Shown: positions 1 to 6,718, counted from the first letter of the stretch. The stretch is DNA of 8,104 bases from Lachnospiraceae bacterium UBA1721 (GCA_002317155.1 DCIR01000098.1:1-8104), one strand, 5' to 3'. Numbers and translations are program-made. The notes: generated by a model not told the origin, from the letters alone.

Positions 1-1539
1 ATTATCCTTAACTCAACTATGGCACAGGAGTACGGCGGAACTTTTAATCTTCGTTTCGATGACACCAATCCTACCAAGGAGAAGAGCGAGTTCGTAGAAT
101 CAATCAAGGCAGATGTTAAGTGGCTTGGTGCAGATTGGGAGGACAGACTTTTCTTTGCATCCAACTATTTTGAGCAGATGTATGAAGCAGCCGAGAAGCT
201 TATTCTCAAGGGCAAAGCATTTGTATCAGATCTTACTGCCGATCAGATTAAGGAATACAGAGGCAATTTTGAGGAGCCCGGCAAGAATGATCCCAACCGT
301 GACAGAAGTGTTGAGGAAAATTTGCAGATGTTCCGTGACATGAGAGACGGCAAGTACGCCGATGGAGAAAAGGTTCTCCGTGCCAAAATTGATATGGCTT
401 CTCCCAACATCAACATGAGAGATCCGGTTATTTACCGTGTTGCGCATATGACTCATCACAATACAGGGGATAAGTGGTGCATCTATCCCATGTATGATTT
501 TGCTCATCCCATCGAGGATGCTATCGAAGGTGTTACCCATTCACTTTGTACTCTTGAGTTTGAGGATCACAGACCTCTTTATGATTGGGTTGTAAAAGAG
601 CTTGAGTATAAGATGCCTCCCAGACAGATTGAGTTTGCTAAGTTATATCTTAAGAACGTAGTTACCGGTAAGAGATATATCAAGAAACTTGTTGAGAACG
701 GAATCGTAGATGGTTGGGATGATCCCAGACTTGTATCGATTGCGGCTCTCAGACGTCGTGGATTTACTCCTGAGTCTATCAAGAACTTTGTAATAATGTC
801 AGGTATTTCCAAGGCACAGGCAATCGCAGATTACGCGGCACTTGAGTACTGTATCCGCGAGGATTTGAAGCCTTCTGTTGCACGTGTAATGGCGGTTATC
901 GATCCTATTAAGCTTGTTATCGATAATTATCCCGAAGGTCAGACTGAGATGCTTACCATTGCCAATAATGCAGAGAATGAGGCACTTGGTTCAAGAGAAG
1001 TACCTTTCAGCCGTGAAATTTACATTGAGCGTGATGACTTTATGGAGGAGCCTCCCAAGAAGTACTTCAGACTTTTCCCCGGCAACGAGGTAAGACTGAT
1101 GGGCGCTTACTTTGTTAAGGCTAATTCATTTGAGAAGGATGAGAACGGTAATATTACTGTTGTTCATTGCACATATGATCCTGAGTCAAGAGGTGGCAAC
1201 AGCCCCGACGGACGTAAGGTTAAGGGAACTATTCATTGGGTAGATGCATCGAGTGCTCTTCCTGCAGAAGTTCGTCTTTTCGAGAATCTTATTGATGAAG
1301 AAAAGGCTAATGAAATGAATTCGACCTATGATGAGAATGGTGAGCTTTATCTGAATCCTAATTCACTTACAGTTGCCAAGGCATATCTTGAGCCTTCACT
1401 TAAGAATGCTAAAGCTTATGACAGATTCCAGTTCGTAAGACAGGGATTCTTCTGTGTGGATTACAAGGATTCAACAGAAGGACAGCCTGTATTTAACAGA
1501 ATTGTTTCACTTAAGAGTTCATTTGTATTACCCAAATAA
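1..1539 (+). CDS. glnS: Glutaminyl-tRNA synthetase, 5' end truncated by window edge
   Basis: Class I aminoacyl-tRNA synthetase that charges tRNA-Gln with glutamine using ATP in the cytoplasm. The frame is open from base 1: the residues before the first in-window ATG (IILNST at 1-18) align with the E. coli GlnRS segment SICLNFGIAQDY, so the ATG at 19 is internal and the true start, with the HIGH motif, lies upstream. About 512 residues are visible; E. coli GlnRS has 554, so roughly 50 are missing. Landmarks are RFDDTNP (visible residues about 18-24), the glutamine-pocket region YPMYDF, HSLCTLEF, and GWDDPRL followed by LRRRGFTPESI. The second class I signature, MSKRK in E. coli, reads VTGKRY here (bases 661-678), keeping the lysine. 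The C-terminal part corresponds to the two anticodon-binding beta-barrels and ends normally in TAA. GluRS is less likely because of the DDTNP and LEFEDHRPLYDW blocks. Confidence 0.96.
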   Translation: MILNSTMAQEYGGTFNLRFDDTNPTKEKSEFVESIKADVKWLGADWEDRLFFASNYFEQMYEAAEKLILKGKAFVSDLTADQIKEYRGNFEEPGKNDPNRDRSVEENLQMFRDMRDGKYADGEKVLRAKIDMASPNINMRDPVIYRVAHMTHHNTGDKWCIYPMYDFAHPIEDAIEGVTHSLCTLEFEDHRPLYDWVVKELEYKMPPRQIEFAKLYLKNVVTGKRYIKKLVENGIVDGWDDPRLVSIAALRRRGFTPESIKNFVIMSGISKAQAIADYAALEYCIREDLKPSVARVMAVIDPIKLVIDNYPEGQTEMLTIANNAENEALGSREVPFSREIYIERDDFMEEPPKKYFRLFPGNEVRLMGAYFVKANSFEKDENGNITVVHCTYDPESRGGNSPDGRKVKGTIHWVDASSALPAEVRLFENLIDEEKANEMNSTYDENGELYLNPNSLTVAKAYLEPSLKNAKAYDRFQFVRQGFFCVDYKDSTEGQPVFNRIVSLKSSFVLPK

Positions 1540-1559
1540 TGAAGCGACTTGAGATTTAT

Positions 1560-1591
1560 GGCCCGCCTTTATAGTGGCGGGCCTATATTTT
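1560..1591 (+). terminator. GC-rich hairpin with short U-rich tail after glnS
   Basis: A perfect 8-bp stem, GGCCCGCC (1560-1567) with GGCGGGCC (1576-1583), encloses an 8-base loop and is followed by TATATTTT. It starts 20 bases after the glnS stop and has the form of a Rho-independent terminator, although the T-run is interrupted. It ends almost at the ribosome binding site of the next gene, so it may instead work as a partial terminator or attenuator within a two-gene transcript. Confidence 0.75.
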
Positions 1592-1601
1592 AGGAGATGC
1601 T

Positions 1602-2447
1602 ATGGCAGGAGTATTGTCAGGACTGAAAGCACTTGGCTTGGAAAAACTCGAAGATAGCGATATTTTTGCAGAAGAAGCGAGTGAAAAAGCAGTAGATGGT
1701 GGCAAAAAGGTAGTTAAGGAAGTATGTGAAAGTGACCTTATCTATGATAAAGAAATGAAATGCCCCGTGTGCGATCGCAGATTTGTCACAAAAATAATGA
1801 AGAGCAGTCGAGCAAAATTGATTGGTACCGATGACGATCTAAGACCCAGATATGAGGGTATTGATTCTCAGAAGTATGAAGTAATATTATGTGAAAATTG
1901 CGGCTATGCTGCGCTTGGCAAAAACTTTACCACAATTCTTTCTTCACAGGCTAAGCTGATTAAAGAAAATATCTGCGCTACAGTTAAGCTTACCAAGTAT
2001 AATGAGCCTATTTATTCTTTTGAACAGGCTGATGAGCGCTACAAGCTTGCATTAGCCTGCGCCTTCGTTAAAAAGGCCAAGAGTAGTGAGAAAGCATTGA
2101 TTTGTCTTAAGGCTGCGTGGTTGTACAGATCGAAGCGTGAGGAGCTAGAAGCTGCCGGTGCTAATAAGAAAGAAATAGATCGTCTGGCAGAAAATGAGAA
2201 GGTATATCTTGAAAATGCATACAAGGGCTTTACCGCTGCAAGATTAAAGGAAAATCTTCCGATAGCAGGAATGGATTCAAATACGCTTGATTATTTGCTG
2301 GCCAGCCTTGCATTCAGAATAGGTGACTATGCTATCTCATCTAAAATGGTTGGAACGATACTTACTTCGTCAAGCAACGAAAGAATAAAGAATAGAGCAA
2401 GAGATCTTAAGGACAAGCTTTTGGCACAAAAAGAAGCAACAAAGTAA
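1602..2447 (+). CDS. DUF2225 family protein, putative zinc ribbon plus helical domain
   Basis: Uncharacterised 281-residue protein of the Firmicutes DUF2225 family, recognised from the paired cysteine motifs CPVC (54-57) and CENC (97-100) with the blocks RYEGID and CENCGYAA between and after them. The four cysteines probably bind one zinc. Residues 1-50 form a charged, less conserved N-terminal extension. From about 130 to 275 the chain looks all-helical and resembles TPR-type repeats (for example the ADERYKLALACAF and ALICLKAAWLYRSK helices), suggesting protein-protein interaction. No signal peptide or membrane segment is seen, so it is probably cytoplasmic. The start is supported by AGGAGA at 1592-1597, four bases before ATG. 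It lies 62 bases after glnS, with a hairpin in the gap and no obvious room for a promoter. Function is unknown; the family call is fairly secure. Confidence 0.85.
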   Translation: MAGVLSGLKALGLEKLEDSDIFAEEASEKAVDGGKKVVKEVCESDLIYDKEMKCPVCDRRFVTKIMKSSRAKLIGTDDDLRPRYEGIDSQKYEVILCENCGYAALGKNFTTILSSQAKLIKENICATVKLTKYNEPIYSFEQADERYKLALACAFVKKAKSSEKALICLKAAWLYRSKREELEAAGANKKEIDRLAENEKVYLENAYKGFTAARLKENLPIAGMDSNTLDYLLASLAFRIGDYAISSKMVGTILTSSSNERIKNRARDLKDKLLAQKEATK

Positions 2448-2469
2448 ATTGTAAAATGATATTAAATAT

Positions 2470-2517
2470 AAAAAAGAATGGTGCGTGAAAAACTTTCGGT
2501 TTTTCACACACCATTTT
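2470..2517. terminator. Bidirectional Rho-independent terminator between convergent genes
   Basis: Arms of 17 bases (2477-2493 and 2499-2515) enclose a 5-base loop and pair along their whole length except one position, C2484 against A2508. In the - strand RNA that position becomes a G-U wobble, so the stem is continuous there, and it is followed by a C and then six U (complement of 2470-2475). In the + strand RNA it is a C-A mismatch and the tail is TTTTGTATTTT. It can therefore end both the DUF2225 transcript and the sugar operon, with the better structure on the operon side. Confidence 0.88.
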
Positions 2518-2556
2518 GTATTTTAATCAGCTATTCTTTTGTATTTTAGTCAGCTA
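2514..2556. repeat. 20-bp tandem direct repeat at the 3' end of the isomerase gene
   Basis: TTTTGTATTTTAATCAGCTA (2514-2533) recurs at 2537-2556 with a single A/G difference (2526 versus 2549), a period of 23 bases. The second copy holds the last codons and TAA stop of the isomerase gene on the - strand; the first copy lies just after the stop and again reads Ala-Asp-stop in its own frame. It looks like a small local duplication of the gene end and also overlaps the terminator tail. Confidence 0.8.
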
Positions 2557-3400
2557 AAATTTTCATCAAAGATTTATGTGCGAGGCAGAATGCTTCATAG
2601 CCATTCAGAATCTTTTTATCTTCGTGAGCCATGCTGATGCCGTCTTTTTCCAGTTCGGCAAAGCCTGCGAAGTTGAAAAGATGAGGCTCAAGTGACAGGA
2701 AGCCGTCATATCCGTTGCTGTAGAGATTTTTCAGAATTGTAGCAACATTGCCATCCCCGTATCCGGCAGGCATTACACTTCCATCAGCCTTTTTTGCATC
2801 CTTTACATGGATGTAATAGATATATTGCTTAAGCATTTCGTAGGCTTCGAGAGTATCCTGACCGCACTGTACGAAATTGGCGAAGTCGAAGATGGCTTTG
2901 AAATGATCACCATAGAAAGCGTTCATAAGCTTTTCGCATTCGGCTGCTTTTTCTCCGTAGATGCCTTTTTCATTTTCGTGAAGAAGAAGTGCATCGTTAG
3001 CTGTAGCATAGTCGATGAACTTGCCAAGTCTGTCGAATACTTCGCCTTCATAATCTGAAGGATTGGCATCATTGGGAAGATAGAAGCTAAACATTCTGAT
3101 GTTAGGGCATTCCATCATATGCGCAATTTCTATAGCTCTTTTGAACTCATCGAAATGAGGCTCGAAAGGATCGGTGATACCGATTTTTCCTAATGGTGAA
3201 CCCAGCGCTGAAAGCTTGATTCCGTTATTATCTAAATACTGTTTAATCTGGCGGACTTTATCATCTGTATGAAAAATGAGGTTGTTGCCATCAACGCCAC
3301 GCATTTCAACATACGACATTCCGAGTGACTTTAAGCTGTCCACCTGAACATTCAAATCGCCTGATATTTCATCTGCAAATCCTGTGATACGATAACTCAT
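2546..3400 (-). CDS. TIM-barrel sugar isomerase/epimerase (xylose isomerase-like, AP_endonuc_2 fold)
   Basis: 284-residue cytoplasmic protein of the sugar phosphate isomerase/epimerase superfamily, whose members isomerise, epimerise or eliminate at keto-sugar or cyclitol carbons with a divalent metal. The likely metal ligands sit at the ends of barrel strands: Glu142 in LHENE, Asp172 in FDFAN, His198 in YIHVKDA and Glu238 in SLEPH. PAGYGDGNV (211-219) is the usual G-x-G-x2-loop before the last helices. The start at 3400 is chosen because AAGGAG lies immediately upstream and the protein opens with a typical first strand (YRITGFADEI); an open frame runs 60 codons further to 3580 but overlaps the preceding gene and encodes basic, unrelated residues. 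It is third in the - strand operon, 31 bases after the 384-residue oxidoreductase. The exact substrate cannot be read from sequence; IolE/IolI-like or keto-glycoside enzymes are relatives. Confidence 0.88.
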   Translation of the reverse strand: MSYRITGFADEISGDLNVQVDSLKSLGMSYVEMRGVDGNNLIFHTDDKVRQIKQYLDNNGIKLSALGSPLGKIGITDPFEPHFDEFKRAIEIAHMMECPNIRMFSFYLPNDANPSDYEGEVFDRLGKFIDYATANDALLLHENEKGIYGEKAAECEKLMNAFYGDHFKAIFDFANFVQCGQDTLEAYEMLKQYIYYIHVKDAKKADGSVMPAGYGDGNVATILKNLYSNGYDGFLSLEPHLFNFAGFAELEKDGISMAHEDKKILNGYEAFCLAHKSLMKILAD

Positions 3401-3405
3401 ATTTT

Positions 3406-3412
3406 CTCCTTT
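3406..3412 (-). promoter_or_regulatory. Shine-Dalgarno site fixing the isomerase start
   Basis: The - strand reads AAAAGGAGAAAATATG, with AGGAG (complement of 3406-3410) five bases before the ATG at 3400. It decides between the 284-residue start and the longer open frame beginning at 3580. A 13-base identical string, TAAAAGGAGAAAA, precedes the next gene upstream in the operon as well. Confidence 0.85.
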
Positions 3413-3431
3413 TACTGTTTGAATTTCTTTC

Positions 3432-4586
3432 CTAGAAAGTACCGGTAGTATCAAATACAATTCCTGAGTCTTCCTTTTTCTTCGAGGTTGCTCTCTTCTT
3501 ATTGAGCAGTGAGAGGAAGAGGTCTTCGTCAAACGGAAGATCAACAGTTTTATCCAGCCAGCTTGAAAGGTGCATTGCATTTGAGAGAGTCAGTCCTCTG
3601 ATTCCCTCGATACCGTCTGCAACAAGGGGAGTGCCTTTAAGAATATGATCTGCAAATGCTTTCATGACTCCGATGTGCTGTTCATTTAATCCGTCGGTTT
3701 CTACTTCGATTCTGGTATGCTCGGGCTGTTTGAAGCCTTCGGGCTCAGTCTTGCAGAATTCACTTATATTGGTTGAAAGCTTGTCGTAGATGAGCTTGTC
3801 GCCCTCGCATATGATTTTGCCCATTTCAAAAGTGAGCTCCAGTCTGTTGGTTCCGGGAGCATCGGCTGTTGTGGTGACAAAGACACCGGTTGCCCCGTTT
3901 TCAAATTCCATATAAGCAGTCACATCATCTTCTACTTCGATATCGTGCCATTTTGCTTCATGACAAAATGCTCTGACCTTTACAGGCATTCCACACAGCC
4001 ACTGGAGTAAATCTATCTGATGAGGGCACTGGTTGAGCAATACTCCGCCACCTTCACCGTCCCAGGTTGCCTTCCAACCTGCAGCATCGTAATAGCTCTG
4101 ATTGCGATACCAGTCAGTGATGATCCAGTTGACACGCTTCATTGCACCCAGTTCACCGCTCTGAATCATTTCATGAAGTTTTCTGTAAATGCAGTTTGTT
4201 CGCTGATTGAACATAATAGCAAAGGTTTTGTCTGATTTCATTGCTACTTCATTCATTTTGCGAACCTGCTTGGTATATACGCCTGCCGGTTTTTCGCTGA
4301 GCGCATGAACGCCGTGCTCAAGGGCATAAATAACATAATCGGGGTGCAGATAATGAGGGGTGGCAATCAGTACAGCATCTACGTTGCCTGAATCGATCAA
4401 TTTATTGCCGTCATTGTAGATAGCAACACTGTCGGGAAGATTTTCTTTAGCCCAATCTAATCTGCTTTGTCTGATGTCTGCTACAGCTGTGAGTTCCATA
4501 TTGGGAACCAGACCCTTCATAAGGTTGTTGACATGATTGGTGCCCATTCCACCAATACCGATGACTCCAAGTTTTACCTTCTCCAT
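3432..4586 (-). CDS. Gfo/Idh/MocA family NAD(P)-dependent oxidoreductase (384 aa)
   Basis: Cytoplasmic dehydrogenase of the Gfo/Idh/MocA family, which oxidises or reduces a sugar or cyclitol hydroxyl with NAD(P). The N-terminal Rossmann fold shows VIGIGGMG (8-15) and the acidic residue of VADI (35-38); TPHYLHP (76-82) and SEKPAG (97-102) follow, with Lys99 the expected catalytic lysine. The C-terminal domain carries GEGGGVLLNQCPHQIDLLQWL, where His189 is kept but the usual aspartate four residues before it is Asn185. The C-terminus (about 360-384) is a basic, probably disordered tail (LLNKKRATSKKK) absent from the neighbouring paralogue. AGGAG at 4593-4597 supports the start. It is the second operon gene: 23 bases separate it from the paralogue upstream and 31 from the isomerase downstream. 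Substrate and cofactor preference are not determined. Confidence 0.92.
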   Translation of the reverse strand: MEKVKLGVIGIGGMGTNHVNNLMKGLVPNMELTAVADIRQSRLDWAKENLPDSVAIYNDGNKLIDSGNVDAVLIATPHYLHPDYVIYALEHGVHALSEKPAGVYTKQVRKMNEVAMKSDKTFAIMFNQRTNCIYRKLHEMIQSGELGAMKRVNWIITDWYRNQSYYDAAGWKATWDGEGGGVLLNQCPHQIDLLQWLCGMPVKVRAFCHEAKWHDIEVEDDVTAYMEFENGATGVFVTTTADAPGTNRLELTFEMGKIICEGDKLIYDKLSTNISEFCKTEPEGFKQPEHTRIEVETDGLNEQHIGVMKAFADHILKGTPLVADGIEGIRGLTLSNAMHLSSWLDKTVDLPFDEDLFLSLLNKKRATSKKKEDSGIVFDTTGTF

Positions 4587-4609
4587 GTTTTTCTCCTTTT
4601 ATGTTTATA

Positions 4610-5611
4610 TTATCTGAATGAATATATTTTCATCATTGTTTCCATTGTGTTTCGCACACCTGCCAAGTTATTTTGGAAGGGAATATTTGAATCCAATTTT
4701 TCATAGAAATCTTTTATACATGCCAGGTGGCCGTTGCCCCAATAGTTTTTGCCAAAACCGGCATCATCCTCGATGTTTATCATTTGAGGAGGCGTATCTG
4801 TTTCATATACTGTAACTGTCTTGTCTATGATTGTGATGCGACCGCGCTCACATTGAAGCTCCATTATAACAGGAGCATCACATGCATATGCGGTAGAGGC
4901 ATAAAAACATGCCCGCTCGCCATTTGCAAAAGACATGACTGCTTCAACAGTATCCTCTACTTCTATGATATCCTCCAAATGATGATTCGAAAGTGAGGCT
5001 TTAACATTGACAGGTTTGCCCAAATATCTGAGCAATAGATCCAATGTGTGAATCGACTGATTAATAAGTGCACCGCCGCCTTCGGTGGCCAGTTTACCTT
5101 TCCAGTCTGATTTATAATAGTTTTCATCGCGGCGCCAGGTAACAAAAGCACGTGCACCGGTTACCTTACCCAACTTACCTGTCGTAAGAAGCTCATCAGT
5201 TGTTTTAATCGTTCCGTTATACCTGTTTTGGAAACAAAAACCTGAATGAACCGCATGGGACGAGTTGGCTTGATCAAGTGCAGATGATAACTCTTCGAAT
5301 TGTTCCATACTGATTGCCGGAGGCTTTTCTGAGAAAAAAGATATCCCACGCTTCACAGCCTCTATAGCCATGGGAACATGCAGATAGTGAGGTGTGCAAA
5401 TATGCACGACATCAGGCTTTTCTACATCAAGCATAGTTTCCAGACTGCTGTATACTTTTGCTTTCCCTTCTGTATATTTATTTGCAAAATCACTTGCTTT
5501 TTCGGGAATTATATCTGCAAAGGCTACCAGCTCAATATCGGGGAGCTGTGCAAGAGACTGTGCATGTACATTTGCTATACTTCCACATCCAACAATTACT
5601 GTTTTTTTCAT
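4610..5611 (-). CDS. Gfo/Idh/MocA family NAD(P)-dependent oxidoreductase (333 aa), first gene of operon
   Basis: Second, shorter member of the same family. The Rossmann motif is VGCGSIA (7-13), the strand-2 acidic residue lies in FADI (31-34), TPHYLH (73-78) and SEKPPA (94-99) follow, with Lys96 as likely catalytic lysine. The catalytic-domain motif EGGGALINQSIHTLDLLLRYLG keeps His188 and again has Asn (184) in place of the usual Asp. It aligns with the 384-residue neighbour through most of its length but is clearly diverged, so the two probably act on different intermediates rather than being a recent duplicate. The start at 5611 follows a weak AGG (complement of 5620-5622), unlike the strong sites of the two downstream genes. 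It faces the AraC-type regulator across 177 bases, which suggests inducible expression. No signal peptide is present, so it is cytoplasmic. Confidence 0.9.
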   Translation of the reverse strand: MKKTVIVGCGSIANVHAQSLAQLPDIELVAFADIIPEKASDFANKYTEGKAKVYSSLETMLDVEKPDVVHICTPHYLHVPMAIEAVKRGISFFSEKPPAISMEQFEELSSALDQANSSHAVHSGFCFQNRYNGTIKTTDELLTTGKLGKVTGARAFVTWRRDENYYKSDWKGKLATEGGGALINQSIHTLDLLLRYLGKPVNVKASLSNHHLEDIIEVEDTVEAVMSFANGERACFYASTAYACDAPVIMELQCERGRITIIDKTVTVYETDTPPQMINIEDDAGFGKNYWGNGHLACIKDFYEKLDSNIPFQNNLAGVRNTMETMMKIYSFR

Positions 5612-5681
5612 ATGGTTTACCTGTGTAATGTACTTAATAAAAACTTTATGCGCCTGTTTTCTTTGCTGCTAAAACTTTTTG

Positions 5682-5703
5682 AAGTAAACGTATAAGTTTA
5701 CTT
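5682..5703. promoter_or_regulatory. Perfect inverted repeat, candidate operator in the divergent intergenic region
   Basis: AAGTAAAC (5682-5689) and GTTTACTT (5696-5703) are perfect 8-bp arms around GTATAA. It sits centrally between the regulator and the oxidoreductase operon, about 70 bases before the operon start codon and about 85 before the regulator start. A further GTTTAC at 5615-5620 lies just upstream of the operon ATG, and ACTTTATG occurs at 5643-5650 and 5700-5707. The spacing is operator-like; neither arm is followed by a T-run, so it is not a terminator. AraC proteins usually bind direct repeats, so the cognate protein is uncertain. Confidence 0.5.
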
Positions 5704-5724
5704 TATGAAAATATTGTATAAAGA

Positions 5725-5753
5725 AAAACAATGCATTAATATGTACATATAAT
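5725..5753 (+). promoter_or_regulatory. Predicted promoter of the AraC-family regulator
   Basis: A perfect TATAAT lies at 5748-5753. Seventeen bases upstream is AAAACA (5725-5730), matching only the last half of the TTGACA consensus. Transcription would begin near 5760, giving a leader of about 29 bases before the ATG at 5789. The weak -35 fits a promoter needing an activator or one that is lowly expressed. The - strand operon shows no comparably good promoter in this region. Confidence 0.5.
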
Positions 5754-5788
5754 ACTTAAAATATGCAATATACCGACATTACAAAAAT

Positions 5789-6649
5789 ATGAAAACAACA
5801 GAAGCAATACCATATTTTGCCTCGGGCAAATCATTCGAAATTGTATATAGAAAAAACAGCACTTCGACACCCGTTAAGCCGCATACGCATGATGCTTTGG
5901 AAATATATTTTACGCTGACGGATCTTCCGGATGTGCTGTTGGGAGATACCGTGTCCGGGGTCGCACGTGGATCATTGATTGTGATACCGCCTCATTGTGT
6001 GCATCAGCTTTTTAATCAGAAGCTTACAGTATATGAGCGCTATATTATAACACTCAACAGTAATTGGCTGAGTGCGGTTTTTGCTGCTGATCATGAACTG
6101 ATAACATATGCGGATATAACGGCAAAACCACTGGTGATTCATTTGTCGGATGAGTGCGTGGAAGAGCTTAGAGCGAAGCTGGATGTTTATTTGAATAAAA
6201 ACAAGGAGTCGATAACAATATCAGACTATGCTGATTTTTTTGCTCTCATGAGTAGTATCGATGAATATATTGCCGAGGGTATGGAAAAGAATTCGGAACA
6301 TAAGTTTTCAATCTCGGATGCACAAAAAAAGGTAAACGATATCATTGCATATATAAATGATCACTTAACAGAGCCTATGACACTTGAAGGGATAGCAGAT
6401 GAGTTTCATCTGAACAAAGATTACCTGGGGCGTCTTTTTAAGGAACATACCCATGCTACGGCAGGACATTATATTTCCGTACAACGAGTCGGACTCGCAC
6501 AAAACATGCTCGCAGAAGGAAGGACGGTTACGGAAGTGCAGGAGGCATTAGGATTTACAAGCTATGCCTATTTTTTCAAATTCTTTAAGAAAATGACCGG
6601 AATATCTCCGAGCAGATATCGTAAATCGGAGATAGGTACGGGGAAATAA
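5789..6649 (+). CDS. AraC-family transcriptional regulator with N-terminal cupin domain
   Basis: 286-residue DNA-binding regulator. The N-terminal half is a cupin-type sensor: PHTHDALEIYF (31-41) and IPPHCVHQ (66-73) are the two histidine-bearing cupin motifs typical of sugar-responsive AraC proteins. The C-terminal half (about 183-280) is the AraC DNA-binding domain with two helix-turn-helices: MTLEGIADEFHLNKDYLGRLFKE (197-219, first helix pair) and TVTEVQEALGFTSYAYFFKFFKK (247-269), ending in the family signature TGISPSRYR. It is divergent from the oxidoreductase/isomerase operon, its likely target; activation in response to the pathway substrate is the usual arrangement but is inferred. 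No Shine-Dalgarno is visible before ATG 5789 (upstream bases are ACATTACAAAAAT), yet no alternative start fits better because the cupin fold begins soon after. Low expression may follow. Confidence 0.92.
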   Translation: MKTTEAIPYFASGKSFEIVYRKNSTSTPVKPHTHDALEIYFTLTDLPDVLLGDTVSGVARGSLIVIPPHCVHQLFNQKLTVYERYIITLNSNWLSAVFAADHELITYADITAKPLVIHLSDECVEELRAKLDVYLNKNKESITISDYADFFALMSSIDEYIAEGMEKNSEHKFSISDAQKKVNDIIAYINDHLTEPMTLEGIADEFHLNKDYLGRLFKEHTHATAGHYISVQRVGLAQNMLAEGRTVTEVQEALGFTSYAYFFKFFKKMTGISPSRYRKSEIGTGK

Positions 6650-6683
6650 AACCGTTAAGGACAGATAAAATTATTTATACGAC

Positions 6684-6718
6684 AAAAAAACACCTCCAAA
6701 CAATAATGCTTGGAGGTG
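6684..6718 (-). terminator. Rho-independent terminator of the small acidic protein gene
   Basis: A perfect 9-bp stem (CACCTCCAA at 6691-6699 with TTGGAGGTG at 6710-6718) has a 10-base loop, followed on the - strand by seven U (complement of 6684-6690). It lies 20 bases after the stop of the 92-residue gene. On the + strand no T-run follows, so the AraC-type gene gets only an incomplete terminator here. Confidence 0.88.

Noticed and set aside
19..21. ATG at 19 as the start of glnS
   Set aside because: The frame is open back to base 1 and the preceding residues align with internal GlnRS sequence; the HIGH-motif region would be missing if translation began here.
226..540. 104-codon - strand open frame inside glnS
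   Set aside because: Antisense to highly conserved GlnRS sequence; translation shows no recognisable features.
3401..3580. 60-codon N-terminal extension of the isomerase gene
   Set aside because: It overlaps the 3' end of the 384-residue oxidoreductase gene, encodes basic residues unlike the family, and a strong AAGGAG with ATG at 3400 sits in front of the first barrel strand.
5378..5695. + strand open frames (about 92-105 codons) running from the oxidoreductase gene into the intergenic region
   Set aside because: They are antisense to the Rossmann domain of the 333-residue oxidoreductase, rich in Cys/Phe as expected of a shadow frame, and would read through the candidate control region.
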